Source: an uncultured Armatimonadota bacterium (GTDB lineage Bacteria; Armatimonadota; Fimbriimonadia; Fimbriimonadales; Fimbriimonadaceae). Taken from it: a stretch of 64,000 bases of DNA. A model generated the notes under the pieces. The model did not search any database, had not been told where the DNA came from, and saw nothing but the letters and a program-made list of their open reading frames with translations. Below, one piece after another: positions 35,018 through 43,189 of the stretch (its first letter is position 1; each line of letters opens with the position of its first letter). The DNA is taken from assembly GCA_903833215.1 (NCBI GenBank), contig CAILEM010000009.1, forward strand, positions 62,001 through 126,000, written 5' to 3'. Position numbers and translations under genes: made by a program.

Positions 35018-35421
35018 CTACTGCTGCCAATCCTCTATTTGCAGCCCGGGAACTCTGCAGAATTCAGAATAATTGTGCGTAACGAGAATGAAATCGTGAG
35101 CTAATGCGATCGATGCAATAAGCAGGTCATTTGGTCCAATCAGACAACCTGCTTTCTTCAAATGGCTTCGGAGTTTTCCGTACTCTCGTGCGCTCGCATC
35201 ATCGAAATGGACGGTGGGAAAGCTTGCTAGAAAAGTCTCTAGCTCGAAACTCCGATGTGCGTAGTGATCCGCATCCATCCAACCGATATTAATTCGGCAC
35301 GGACAATACTTGGGATGATCTGTTGCTTTATTGGAATGGTTCCAGAATGTTGACTCAGCTTCGGATGGCTTCCTCTGAGCAACACCGAGATAACATTAGT
35401 GTCGAGCAAGTATAAATCCGT
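35018..35421 (-). pseudogene. vapC: vapC PIN-domain toxin, frameshifted
   Basis: Two overlapping minus frames together encode a full VapC. The first (35421-35281) has LYLLDTNVISVLLRGSHPKL and IVRAELISV; the second (from about 35281) continues WMDADHYAHRSFELETFL, PNDLLIASIALAHDFILVTH and ends with the usual IEDW. Joining them needs a single -1 shift near 35281. The catalytic acidic residues (LLDTN, RAEL, PNDLLIA) are all preserved, so the lesion looks recent or could be a sequencing error. The start codon also seems damaged: ACG occupies the expected position, and TTG at 35409 is the only nearby alternative. Confidence 0.75.
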
Positions 35422-35425
35422 TCAA

Positions 35426-35662
35426 CTATAGTTTTGGATCGCGCAGCTCTAGTTCTTCGGGTTCGTCAGGCGCATCTGGATAAGCGCCAAAGAATTTCTC
35501 TCGAAACCCAACGGGCCAGCCAGACGAATCACGGTCAACTCCTGAACTGGGCTCCTGCAAAGTGACAGTGATCTCGACCTCGCGGTTCTGCATCGAGGAT
35601 GGCAAAGTAAGGACGAGTCTTCCTTTTCCATTCGTATGGCCGCGCAAATGAACGGTCTCCAT
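35426..35662 (-). CDS. vapB: VapB-like antitoxin
   Basis: A 78-residue protein beginning METVHLRGHTNGKGRLVLTL, an AbrB-like swapped-hairpin start typical of some VapB antitoxins. Its acidic C-terminus (DAPDEPEELELRDP) would wrap the toxin. ATG at 35662 is preferred to the longer in-frame extension, which has no antitoxin similarity. The vapC reading frame starts about five bases after its stop. With the toxin frameshifted, it is probably an orphan antitoxin. Confidence 0.65.
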   Translation of the reverse strand: METVHLRGHTNGKGRLVLTLPSSMQNREVEITVTLQEPSSGVDRDSSGWPVGFREKFFGAYPDAPDEPEELELRDPKL

Positions 35663-35842
35663 GAAAGCGATTCTACGCCAGGCTTTGAAAATTATTAGGT
35701 GTACACCGCCCTTTCGAGCAAACCGAACCCATGCAGAATTGATTTGACCTGAATTACGCATGTGGGGTAAGCACTTTTTGGATGACAATTCCCGTCTACA
35801 AGGTGCTGGAGCCACCTTTGCGGCGACGGTGTTATTTGCTTA

Positions 35843-35848
35843 TAGCGT
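35843..35848 (+). promoter_or_regulatory. -10-like element TAGCGT, leaderless configuration
   Basis: TAGCGT is followed by AGGATC (six bases) and the GTG start at 35855. TTGCGG lies about 19 bases upstream as a possible -35. Confidence 0.4.
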
Positions 35849-35854
35849 AGGATC

Positions 35855-38800
35855 GTGAAGCGCATGATCCGTAAGATTTGTCATTTATTCTCTCGTATTT
35901 GCTTGGTCGTCACGCTATTCTGCGTGGCGCAGCATTGTCCTGCCCAGCTTGCCAACTCGGGTTGGCCAAAGTTCCGCGGAGACTATTTCAATTCCGGGCG
36001 AAGCGTTGGGGCAAATGTTTTGCCGATCAAGCAGTGGCTGACCGGCATTCAGATAGGCTCTGGAATGCCATCTTGTCCATCCACCGGTTCTGACGGCACT
36101 GTTTTTGTTGGTGGAGGACCAAACGTTTATGCCTTCGATGGCGTTGGTGGCGGACTCAAATGGACGTTCACGCCTCCCGTGGGTGGAGGTTTTCAAGCTT
36201 CGCCAGCTATCTCGAAGGACGGTACTGTTTATATTGGGTCCTCAAATCCTGGTTCTGGAGTAGGCAACACCTTCTACGCGCTCGATGGAAAGAAGGGAAC
36301 CGTGAAGTGGTCCTTTACTTCATCATCGGGGACCGAACAATTTATTTCTTCACCTGCGATCGATTACGACGGAGCGATATATGTTGCTACGAGTGCAGGA
36401 AATATTTACAAACTCGACCCGGCGGCTGGTGCGGTCACTTGGGTGTCTACACCCAATAATGGTGGAGATGTTTTCTACTCGTCACCTTGCCTGGACCAAC
36501 TCGACAAGGATCACAACGGCGGGATCTATATCGGGTCGCACGGTGGCTTTGTGTACTGCGTCAACAAGCTGGATGGCACATTGCGCTGGCAGTTCAAGGC
36601 AAATGGTTCTGTCGATTCTTCTGTAAGTATTAGCCCGGCTGGATTCAACGTGATCTTTGGGTCCCTAGACAACAATGTTTACTGTGTTGACAATGGCGGC
36701 CGGCAAGTTTGGTCGTACACCACGGGTGGTAAGGTCTTTTCATCTCCAGGGTTTGGACCGAACAACACCGCTTACATTGGTTCGGAAGACAAAAACCTCT
36801 ACGCATTCGATGCGGGAACGGGATCACTCAAGTGGACCTTTTCAACAGGTGCACCCATTGACGGGTCTCCGGCCGTGGCCGCCGATGGTACGGTTTATCT
36901 CGGACCCGGCGACGGATACGTCTATGCGCTCAATGGCGTGTCGGGTGCCAAGAAATGGTCGTATCAAACGACTAGCTCCGCAGGATCGCCATCTTTTGGT
37001 ACCGATGGCACCCTATACGTTCTGTCGGGGACAAGTATCCTGGCGCTTGAAAGCGTCCACGTAATCTCGACAACGCTCAAGCCGACGTCATTGCTTGGGG
37101 GGCATCCCGCCGTTGGAACAGTGATCATGAATCTGCCTGCGGCAGTTGGTGGAGCGTACGTAGGACTCGTCTCAGATGACGTCTCGGCAATAGTTCCCCA
37201 GTACATTACCGTTGCCGCAGGGCAAATCCAAGCGCAATTTCCAATCACAACTGGAGGAGTGGATTACGATCAGGTTGCGACGATAACTGCAACTCCTGGC
37301 ATCAATCAATCGGTTCCGTTGACGATCTTTGCCCCTGTGATGCTGTCACTTGTGTTGACTCCATCCACGGTGAAGGAACTTGATTCCTCGACCGGCACGG
37401 TGACAATCTCGGGGCCCGCTGGACCTGCTGGAGTCAATGTTGTCGCGAGCACAAGCAACATCAAGGTTGCCGAGTGTCTTCCCAGAAAGCCCCCGCAGGC
37501 AAGAATTGATCCAGGGCAGACCAAAGCCTCCTTTGCGATCGTAACGTATCCGGTTGACGACGTTACGGTGGTAAAGATTTCTGCATCGGGTTTGGGTACC
37601 GCAACTGCGAATTTGACCGTACAACCTGCTTCACTCCTCAGTCTTGCCCTGGATCCAACCAGCGTAGTTGGCGGAAATTCGTCAGTGGGAACAGTAACGC
37701 TGGATTTGCCAGCTGGCCCCTCCGGTACGGTGGTTAGTCTCAATAGCAGCAATGCCTCCGCTAGGGTCCCGGCCACTGTGACCGTTGCCTCCGGCGATAC
37801 CACGGCGTCCTTCACTGTGACGACTACAGCTGTCGCTGCACGCACGACGGCGCAGATTACGGCTAACTTGCGTGGAGTTCCTAAATCTCTCAATTTGGGA
37901 ATCAAGCCGGTCGGATTAGCTTCGGTGAGCATGAAACCCGCGGTGGTGTTTGGCAGCCAGTCGGTTGTAGGGACGGTAACCCTTGATGGCGCAGCCCCGG
38001 CTGGAGGCATGTTCGTCACACTGACGAGCGACAATCAGGTTGCGACCGTTCCCGCATCCGTGACGGTGCCGGAAGGACAAACTTCGGTTGATTTTGCGGT
38101 TCAAACAATTCTCGTTAGTAATCAGATACTCGCCAAGATAACGGGAACCCATAGCGACGAGAGCGCTTCGACCACGCTGACGGTCAACCCAGCCACACCC
38201 ACTTCGTTGGCTCTATCTCCGGAGTCAATGGTGGGAGGAGATACTTCGACGGCTACCGTCACGCTCAACGGGCCCGCAGGTCCGCAAGGGGTTACTTTGT
38301 TGTTGACGAGTAGCGATCCAGCTGCGACAGTGCCTCCTACCCTCTTCATTCCGAAGGGATCAAATACGGGGACTTTCAAAGTCACCACTGTTGGGGTGAA
38401 CACATGGACTGTTTCAATCGTTACGGCGTCGATCGTTGGCGTGTGGAAATCCGCAAACCTGAGCATTACACCCACGTCTTTAGTCGGCTTTACTTTGACG
38501 CCTAATTTGATCGTCGGAGGGCAGACTAGCACGGGTGTGGTGAGACTTCTTGGCCCCGCCGCTCCCTCAGGCTCATCGGTCTTGATAACATGCCAGAACC
38601 CGTTGGTAACGGTTCCGGCTTCGGTCACGGTTCCGGGTGGACAAACAACTGCCACTTTCCCAATAACTTCGCAAGGAGTTTCAGCTAAGGCATTCGTACC
38701 GATTAAGGCCAGTTTGAATGGCGACTTACAAGCGATCCTCACTCTCGATATTCTCAGTCTGGTATCAGTGAAGCTAGACCCATCGACAGTGGCAGGCGCA

Positions 38801-39883
38801 TCGCCTTCGACGGGAACGGTGTTTTTCAACGGCCCCGCTGGACCTGGCGGCGTCGTGATTAATTTGGCAAGTGACCAGAAGGCAGCGCAGGTGCCCGCTA
38901 CCATTTCAGTGCCCGCCGGACAGAGTTCGGGAACCTTCACGGTGTTGACCAGTCCCGTGACCAAGCGGACATCTGCGAATATTTCGGCGAGTTTGAGGAC
39001 AGTCACGGTTTCTGCGGCACTCACGATGAATCCGATTGGAGTGCTTTCCGTCAGTGTTAACCCAACTTCTGTCGTTGGAGGGAATTCGTCGACGGGAGTG
39101 GTGACCCTTACTGGAATCGCTCCGAAAGGTGGAACAGTTGTGCGACTTTCAAGTACTGCCGCCACAGTCGCGTCGGTGCCTGGGTCGGTTACTATTCCCG
39201 CAGGTTCTTCCACGGCGACTTTCGTGGTCAAGACGTTTGGTGTCGCTTCAGAAAAGCAGGTTCCGATCACCGGCAAATTGGGTGTTACGTCTGCTAGCTC
39301 CACCTTGACCGTGAAGCCAGCAATCTTGCTCTCCATATCAGTTAACCCAGCTACAGTTACCGGAGGCTCGCCATCAACTGGCACGGTTACGCTCAGCGGT
39401 GCCGCTCCAACGTCGGGGATGGTGGTTACGTTATCAAGCACCTCTTCTAGCGCGCTTGTACCAGCGAAAGTGACGGTGAGCGGAGGGAAAACTACGGCAA
39501 CGTTTGTGGTGAAGACAACAGTAGTGGTCCAGAAGACATCAGCCACGATTAGCGCAAGTCTGAATGGTACATCTGTGTCGAGTGTGCTGACGTTGAATCC
39601 GATAAGCCTCCTTTCAGTGACCTTGAACCCATCGACGGTAGTGGGTGGGAAGAGTTCGACGGCGACCGTCACCCTGAGTGGCCCTGCACCCTCCAGTGGC
39701 GTCACCATCTTGTGTTCCTCCGATCAGGGTTTTGCCAAGGTTCCTGCGACCGTCAATGTGGCGTCTGCGAAGACGTCGGCCACATTTACGGTTGCGACAA
39801 CGAAGGTAGACGCTGGGTCAAAGGCAACGATCTCGTGTTCGCTTGGTTCGTTAACGGTGACTGCAGTGCTTACAACCAAGTAG
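35855..39883 (+). CDS. Giant exported PQQ-type beta-propeller with ten Ig-like repeats
   Basis: A 1342-residue exported protein. The signal peptide (about residues 4-30, LFSRICLVVTLFCVAQHC) precedes a beta-propeller at residues ~35-405 made of PQQ-like repeats (WPKFRGDYFNSGRS; SSPAIDYDGAIYVATSAGNI; VYALNGVSGAKKWSY). Ten tandem domains of about 92-95 residues then fill the rest. Each carries the pattern P.SVVGG.SSTGTV.L.GPA, VPA.V.VPAG and ATF.V.T, like adhesin-type Ig folds. It ends without a sorting motif or outer-membrane anchor. Likely a cell-surface binding or structural protein. GTG at 35855 or ATG at 35864 may be the start. A strong terminator follows. Confidence 0.8.
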   Translation: MKRMIRKICHLFSRICLVVTLFCVAQHCPAQLANSGWPKFRGDYFNSGRSVGANVLPIKQWLTGIQIGSGMPSCPSTGSDGTVFVGGGPNVYAFDGVGGGLKWTFTPPVGGGFQASPAISKDGTVYIGSSNPGSGVGNTFYALDGKKGTVKWSFTSSSGTEQFISSPAIDYDGAIYVATSAGNIYKLDPAAGAVTWVSTPNNGGDVFYSSPCLDQLDKDHNGGIYIGSHGGFVYCVNKLDGTLRWQFKANGSVDSSVSISPAGFNVIFGSLDNNVYCVDNGGRQVWSYTTGGKVFSSPGFGPNNTAYIGSEDKNLYAFDAGTGSLKWTFSTGAPIDGSPAVAADGTVYLGPGDGYVYALNGVSGAKKWSYQTTSSAGSPSFGTDGTLYVLSGTSILALESVHVISTTLKPTSLLGGHPAVGTVIMNLPAAVGGAYVGLVSDDVSAIVPQYITVAAGQIQAQFPITTGGVDYDQVATITATPGINQSVPLTIFAPVMLSLVLTPSTVKELDSSTGTVTISGPAGPAGVNVVASTSNIKVAECLPRKPPQARIDPGQTKASFAIVTYPVDDVTVVKISASGLGTATANLTVQPASLLSLALDPTSVVGGNSSVGTVTLDLPAGPSGTVVSLNSSNASARVPATVTVASGDTTASFTVTTTAVAARTTAQITANLRGVPKSLNLGIKPVGLASVSMKPAVVFGSQSVVGTVTLDGAAPAGGMFVTLTSDNQVATVPASVTVPEGQTSVDFAVQTILVSNQILAKITGTHSDESASTTLTVNPATPTSLALSPESMVGGDTSTATVTLNGPAGPQGVTLLLTSSDPAATVPPTLFIPKGSNTGTFKVTTVGVNTWTVSIVTASIVGVWKSANLSITPTSLVGFTLTPNLIVGGQTSTGVVRLLGPAAPSGSSVLITCQNPLVTVPASVTVPGGQTTATFPITSQGVSAKAFVPIKASLNGDLQAILTLDILSLVSVKLDPSTVAGASPSTGTVFFNGPAGPGGVVINLASDQKAAQVPATISVPAGQSSGTFTVLTSPVTKRTSANISASLRTVTVSAALTMNPIGVLSVSVNPTSVVGGNSSTGVVTLTGIAPKGGTVVRLSSTAATVASVPGSVTIPAGSSTATFVVKTFGVASEKQVPITGKLGVTSASSTLTVKPAILLSISVNPATVTGGSPSTGTVTLSGAAPTSGMVVTLSSTSSSALVPAKVTVSGGKTTATFVVKTTVVVQKTSATISASLNGTSVSSVLTLNPISLLSVTLNPSTVVGGKSSTATVTLSGPAPSSGVTILCSSDQGFAKVPATVNVASAKTSATFTVATTKVDAGSKATISCSLGSLTVTAVLTTK

Positions 39884-39896
39884 GGCTTAGCATTAT

Positions 39897-39938
39897 CAGC
39901 ATCTCAGTCGACCCATTCTGACTGGGATGCTGGTTTTT
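39897..39938 (+). terminator. Rho-independent terminator
   Basis: A 13-base-pair stem (CAGCATCTCAGTC at 39897-39909 with GACTGGGATGCTG at 39920-39932, one T-G wobble) and a ten-base loop are followed by GTTTTT. It closes the propeller/Ig-repeat transcript. It also argues against start codons for the next gene inside or just after the hairpin. Confidence 0.85.
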
Positions 39939-40001
39939 CCTTGGAAGTCCTTAAAGTCCGTTGCATACGTGCTGACCTGTGCGTATGTATTTGGGACTGT
40001 G

Positions 40002-42539
40002 ATGAATAGCTGGATCCGTGCGCTCGGGAGTGCTGCGCCGAAATGCCGAATTGCTTCGGTAATGCTCTCTACGATGTTTCTGTCCGGCACCACCTTGTGC
40101 CAGGTGTCTCCCGGTGGAGTCGATCCAACGGAACCCCTACGTAAATTTCCGATCACCTTTATGGTGCGTAGGCCGGAGTTTGGTACAGAGAGAGTGTCTC
40201 TTCTGCGGGTGACAACTTTACGTCCGAAGGACGATATCCAAGCAGTAGTTGACGACCGACTTCAAGGAAATTGGACTCTGGTTGAAGCCATTGTTGAGGC
40301 TGGCCAGAGGGTTGAGGTGAAGAGTTGGAATCTCTGGGAAAAGCGCTGGCGCGAGCGCCCGATCGAAATCGGAACGCTCCCCGATCGCGATGTTGTACCT
40401 TTGTTCTTCCTCACGCTGAACAGACGGCAAGAACGTCACGTGTTACAGGCTGTACGGCACGCGCTTGAGACGTCGAGCGAGATGATTCTCTCGCAAACTG
40501 CAACCTTCGAGACGCTCTTCCGCCAGCAGAACCGTTTGCTGAATTTCATGACGGCTTACGCATCCCTGGGCCCGAAAGTCGGTCCCGATCCAGTGAGTCT
40601 GAAAAACCGAGCCGACGTTATCAACTTGGATCTTGGAGCGAACTACGATCCAAATCTAGGATATACGTCGCCAGGGCAAATGCAGCATGGCCTTGATGCG
40701 TCGGTTGGATTGCTGAATGCCTTTCGTCAATCTCCCGATGAGCCGTTGCCGGCGGCCGCAGTGACGCGCTCACAGCTACCAGGGGTCGTTTCTGATTGGG
40801 TCGGTCTCGTAGGCGACCTCATGCACGTCTTCATCAAGCCACCTCGGGATGTTAAGTTGACCATGGTCCCCGGCTCAGCGGTGGAAATGGATGCAGGACT
40901 GTATCCAGAGAATCAATCCATGACGCTGATTACCCAGCGTGTTCTTGAGACTAAGGACGACTCATTGCCTTCGATTGTCTACCGACCTTCCTTCACGCGT
41001 CGGGATACATCTCGGCAAATGCAGCTCACGTTTGCGCATCCCGATGTCGTTGCTGAGACGAGGCAGGTCGCCATACCGTTGGGGCTGGACTGTCGCGAAC
41101 TCTTCCTTCGCACTTGGGCTTGGAAATGGGAAGTAAGCGAGGATGGCAAGCAATTTTCTCAGCTAATGGGCGCACACCTTATGCCCGGACGGGGACTTGT
41201 GTTCCCGATTTCTGCCGAATGGTGGGGAACAAATGATGTTCGTAAGCTCTACATACGGGCTCGAGTTGGATTTCTGACTTGTCCACCGAGAGAGGTGGAA
41301 ATCGCGAGAATCCGTCCACAGATGTGGTCGCTCGCCGCGGGTGAGCCCCTCGACATCGCTTCTGGTGATCCTTCAGTGTCGATACATCTCAATCGATCGG
41401 GGCAGACTCAGCCGTTCTACCGATTTGAGTCTGTCACTTTGACCGATTCAAATGGAAAGACCATTGGAGGAAGGGGCGTTCGCTACGGCACCGATTTGGC
41501 AGTGGATTTCGACCTTGGTGGTGCTACGCCGGGAATGGCCTCGATTCGCGTTCAGCAAGAGAATCAGGCTGGCCAAGATCCTCCCGTGAGTATCTTTATC
41601 GCCCCCAAGCATCCGACCATCTCAATCTTCTGTGGAAAGGGTGACAAGGTTCTGCGAATCAGTGGTCCGGAGGCGAATTGGGTCAAGTCCATTCAGGCAG
41701 ATTCCCTGTTTGTGCAGGAGACAGATGACTCTGAGGCCGGGAATCGACGCCTAACTTTATCAGGTCCTCTGCCTTCGAACTTGGGCAAAGTAAACGTCAC
41801 CTATAAAGATCCTCAGCGAGGATTAGAGTGGACGGTACCGGAACCTGTATCCGTAGGCTTGCCCCGACCTCGAGTTGCCGCATCGATTGTAGGAACTGTG
41901 CCGAACTCGATAGCTATTGGTGCAGGCGCGGACCCAACGTGGGCTACGGCGACAATGCCGCCTGGTTGGTTTCGGTCGAAGACACCCGTCCGAATTCAGC
42001 TGAGTGCCGTGGCACCCTTCACCTGGACCCATGATGTACTTCTTGACGTAGGGTTTGGCTCGTCGGGTGATGTGCAAAAGGTTCTAAATGTGCCTGAGGG
42101 GGCTGCATTTGCTTTGGATCAGGCGACCCCGAGCGCGTATGTGACCCTTGACCTTGATGCGGTGCTTCCGAAGGACTCGAAGCGAAATGCAGGTCTTCTG
42201 TGGGTCAAACTATCCCGCACGGATCTCGCGAGTCCGTGGACATTGATCACGGTGGACACCCCGTCCGGCCCAATGCCCCTTCGGGCAGTGAAGCTGCCAG
42301 GTGTGTTGGCTCTTGACACGACGGCGACAGGGACGAAGTTGACGCTGAGCAACTGTGATCAGATTCTTGGCGTGAAGTTTGCCGGCCAGGCTGGATTCAC
42401 CGCGCCACAGTTCCTCGACTCCGGTCCTGGCGGGCTTACGGCTACCGTTGATGGACCCGCAAATGCGACCGAATTTGACATCGAACTTCGTGACGCAAGC
42501 GAAGGGGTCATTCACGTAAAGGTCACCAAGAAGCCCTAG
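40002..42539 (+). CDS. Large exported protein of unknown family
   Basis: An 845-residue protein (from ATG at 40002; later ATG at 40062 also possible) with an N-terminal export signal (IASVMLSTMFLSGTTLC). I recognise no family. Residues ~50-400 are mixed alpha/beta; the second half is beta-rich, with strand-turn segments such as FDLGGATPGMASIRVQ and TLSNCDQILGVKFAG that suggest Ig or IPT-like modules. The open frame extends upstream to 39927, but that codon lies inside the terminator and is rejected. It sits between the surface propeller gene and a BlaI-M56 pair on the same strand, which hints at an extracytoplasmic role. Confidence 0.6.
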   Translation: MNSWIRALGSAAPKCRIASVMLSTMFLSGTTLCQVSPGGVDPTEPLRKFPITFMVRRPEFGTERVSLLRVTTLRPKDDIQAVVDDRLQGNWTLVEAIVEAGQRVEVKSWNLWEKRWRERPIEIGTLPDRDVVPLFFLTLNRRQERHVLQAVRHALETSSEMILSQTATFETLFRQQNRLLNFMTAYASLGPKVGPDPVSLKNRADVINLDLGANYDPNLGYTSPGQMQHGLDASVGLLNAFRQSPDEPLPAAAVTRSQLPGVVSDWVGLVGDLMHVFIKPPRDVKLTMVPGSAVEMDAGLYPENQSMTLITQRVLETKDDSLPSIVYRPSFTRRDTSRQMQLTFAHPDVVAETRQVAIPLGLDCRELFLRTWAWKWEVSEDGKQFSQLMGAHLMPGRGLVFPISAEWWGTNDVRKLYIRARVGFLTCPPREVEIARIRPQMWSLAAGEPLDIASGDPSVSIHLNRSGQTQPFYRFESVTLTDSNGKTIGGRGVRYGTDLAVDFDLGGATPGMASIRVQQENQAGQDPPVSIFIAPKHPTISIFCGKGDKVLRISGPEANWVKSIQADSLFVQETDDSEAGNRRLTLSGPLPSNLGKVNVTYKDPQRGLEWTVPEPVSVGLPRPRVAASIVGTVPNSIAIGAGADPTWATATMPPGWFRSKTPVRIQLSAVAPFTWTHDVLLDVGFGSSGDVQKVLNVPEGAAFALDQATPSAYVTLDLDAVLPKDSKRNAGLLWVKLSRTDLASPWTLITVDTPSGPMPLRAVKLPGVLALDTTATGTKLTLSNCDQILGVKFAGQAGFTAPQFLDSGPGGLTATVDGPANATEFDIELRDASEGVIHVKVTKKP

Positions 42540-42750
42540 GGGACAAGGAAGCCCCAGCCAACAACTGAAACAGATCTGACGTATCAAGACCAAAGTCTTT
42601 CAATGAAAAACGCAGATTGAACCGAGAACCAGGCATGCCCCATCAATCGGACATGCCTTCAGTTCATGGAGAGGAACGGCTTTGCCGTGCCGGATCCGTT
42701 GTGGTTAACGCCCGCTGTGGACACCACCCCGGGGAAATGTAAATTCCACT

Positions 42751-42778
42751 TTGCTTTTGACGACAATTGTCGTACAAT
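42751..42778 (+). promoter_or_regulatory. Promoter of the first blaI-M56 operon
   Basis: TTGCTT (42751-42756) and TACAAT (42773-42778) are separated by 16 bases. The first operator palindrome lies in the spacer, so repressor binding would block polymerase. Confidence 0.55.
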
Positions 42779-42804
42779 GCCTCAGACGACATATGTCGTC
42801 TGAG
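42760..42804. promoter_or_regulatory. Two BlaI-type operator palindromes, module 1
   Basis: A perfect 14-base palindrome ACGACAATTGTCGT (42760-42773) and a perfect 24-base palindrome (42781-42804, inner part ACGACATATGTCGT) share ACGACA-nn-TGTCGT. Their centres are 26 bases apart. They flank the -10 box and the expected transcription start, as operators of BlaI/MecI repressors do. Confidence 0.8.
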
Positions 42805-42810
42805 TTTTGC

Positions 42811-43188
42811 ATGGCAAAGAAACCAGGAGTGGGACGGGCGGAGGTCGAGGTGCTGCGGTATATCGCAGACCACCCCGGCGTGGCTGTGAGCGAGGTCGCG
42901 GAGCACTTATTTTTAACGAAGGGCCAGACGAGGACGACGGCGCTAAACACGATGGAACGTCTTCGAACGAAGGCGTATCTGAGGCGTGAGCAAGTTGACG
43001 GAACATTTCGTTACTTCGCGGTGGACGGAAAGATCCGTATGTTCGAGGGCCTCGTTGATGACTTTGTGCAAGGTGTCCTAGGCGGCTCGGTTACTCCCTT
43101 GGTCGCCTACCTCACCAAGCAGGTCGAACTCAATCCAGAGGAAATCGCTGAGCTAAGGCACATTGTCGACAAGCTGGAGGAGCACTAA
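42811..43188 (+). CDS. BlaI/MecI/CopY-family repressor, module 1
   Basis: A 125-residue winged-helix repressor. The DNA-binding domain (GRAEVEVLRYIADHPGVAVS; RTTALNTMERLRTKAYLRRE) is followed by a dimerisation tail with the BlaI-type segment FVQGVLGGSVTPLVAYL. ATG at 42811 follows the second operator by six bases. Members are released from DNA by proteolysis triggered by a membrane M56 partner, which is encoded immediately downstream (two bases after this stop). Autoregulation through the adjacent palindromes is expected. Confidence 0.9.
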   Translation: MAKKPGVGRAEVEVLRYIADHPGVAVSEVAEHLFLTKGQTRTTALNTMERLRTKAYLRREQVDGTFRYFAVDGKIRMFEGLVDDFVQGVLGGSVTPLVAYLTKQVELNPEEIAELRHIVDKLEEH

Positions 43189-43189
43189 G

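Noticed and set aside
35270-35290. Programmed -1 frameshifting in vapC
   Set aside because: No slippery heptamer (X XXY YYZ) or downstream structure is visible, and the start codon also looks damaged, so decay or sequencing error is simpler.
38122-39708. A 528-codon open frame on the minus strand opposite the Ig-repeat region
   Set aside because: It is an antisense shadow of the repetitive, Val/Thr-rich coding sequence; the plus strand encodes regular domains with a signal peptide and a terminator.
39927-40001. N-terminal extension of the large unidentified exported protein
   Set aside because: The codon at 39927 is inside the 3' arm of a strong terminator, and the export signal begins after 40002.
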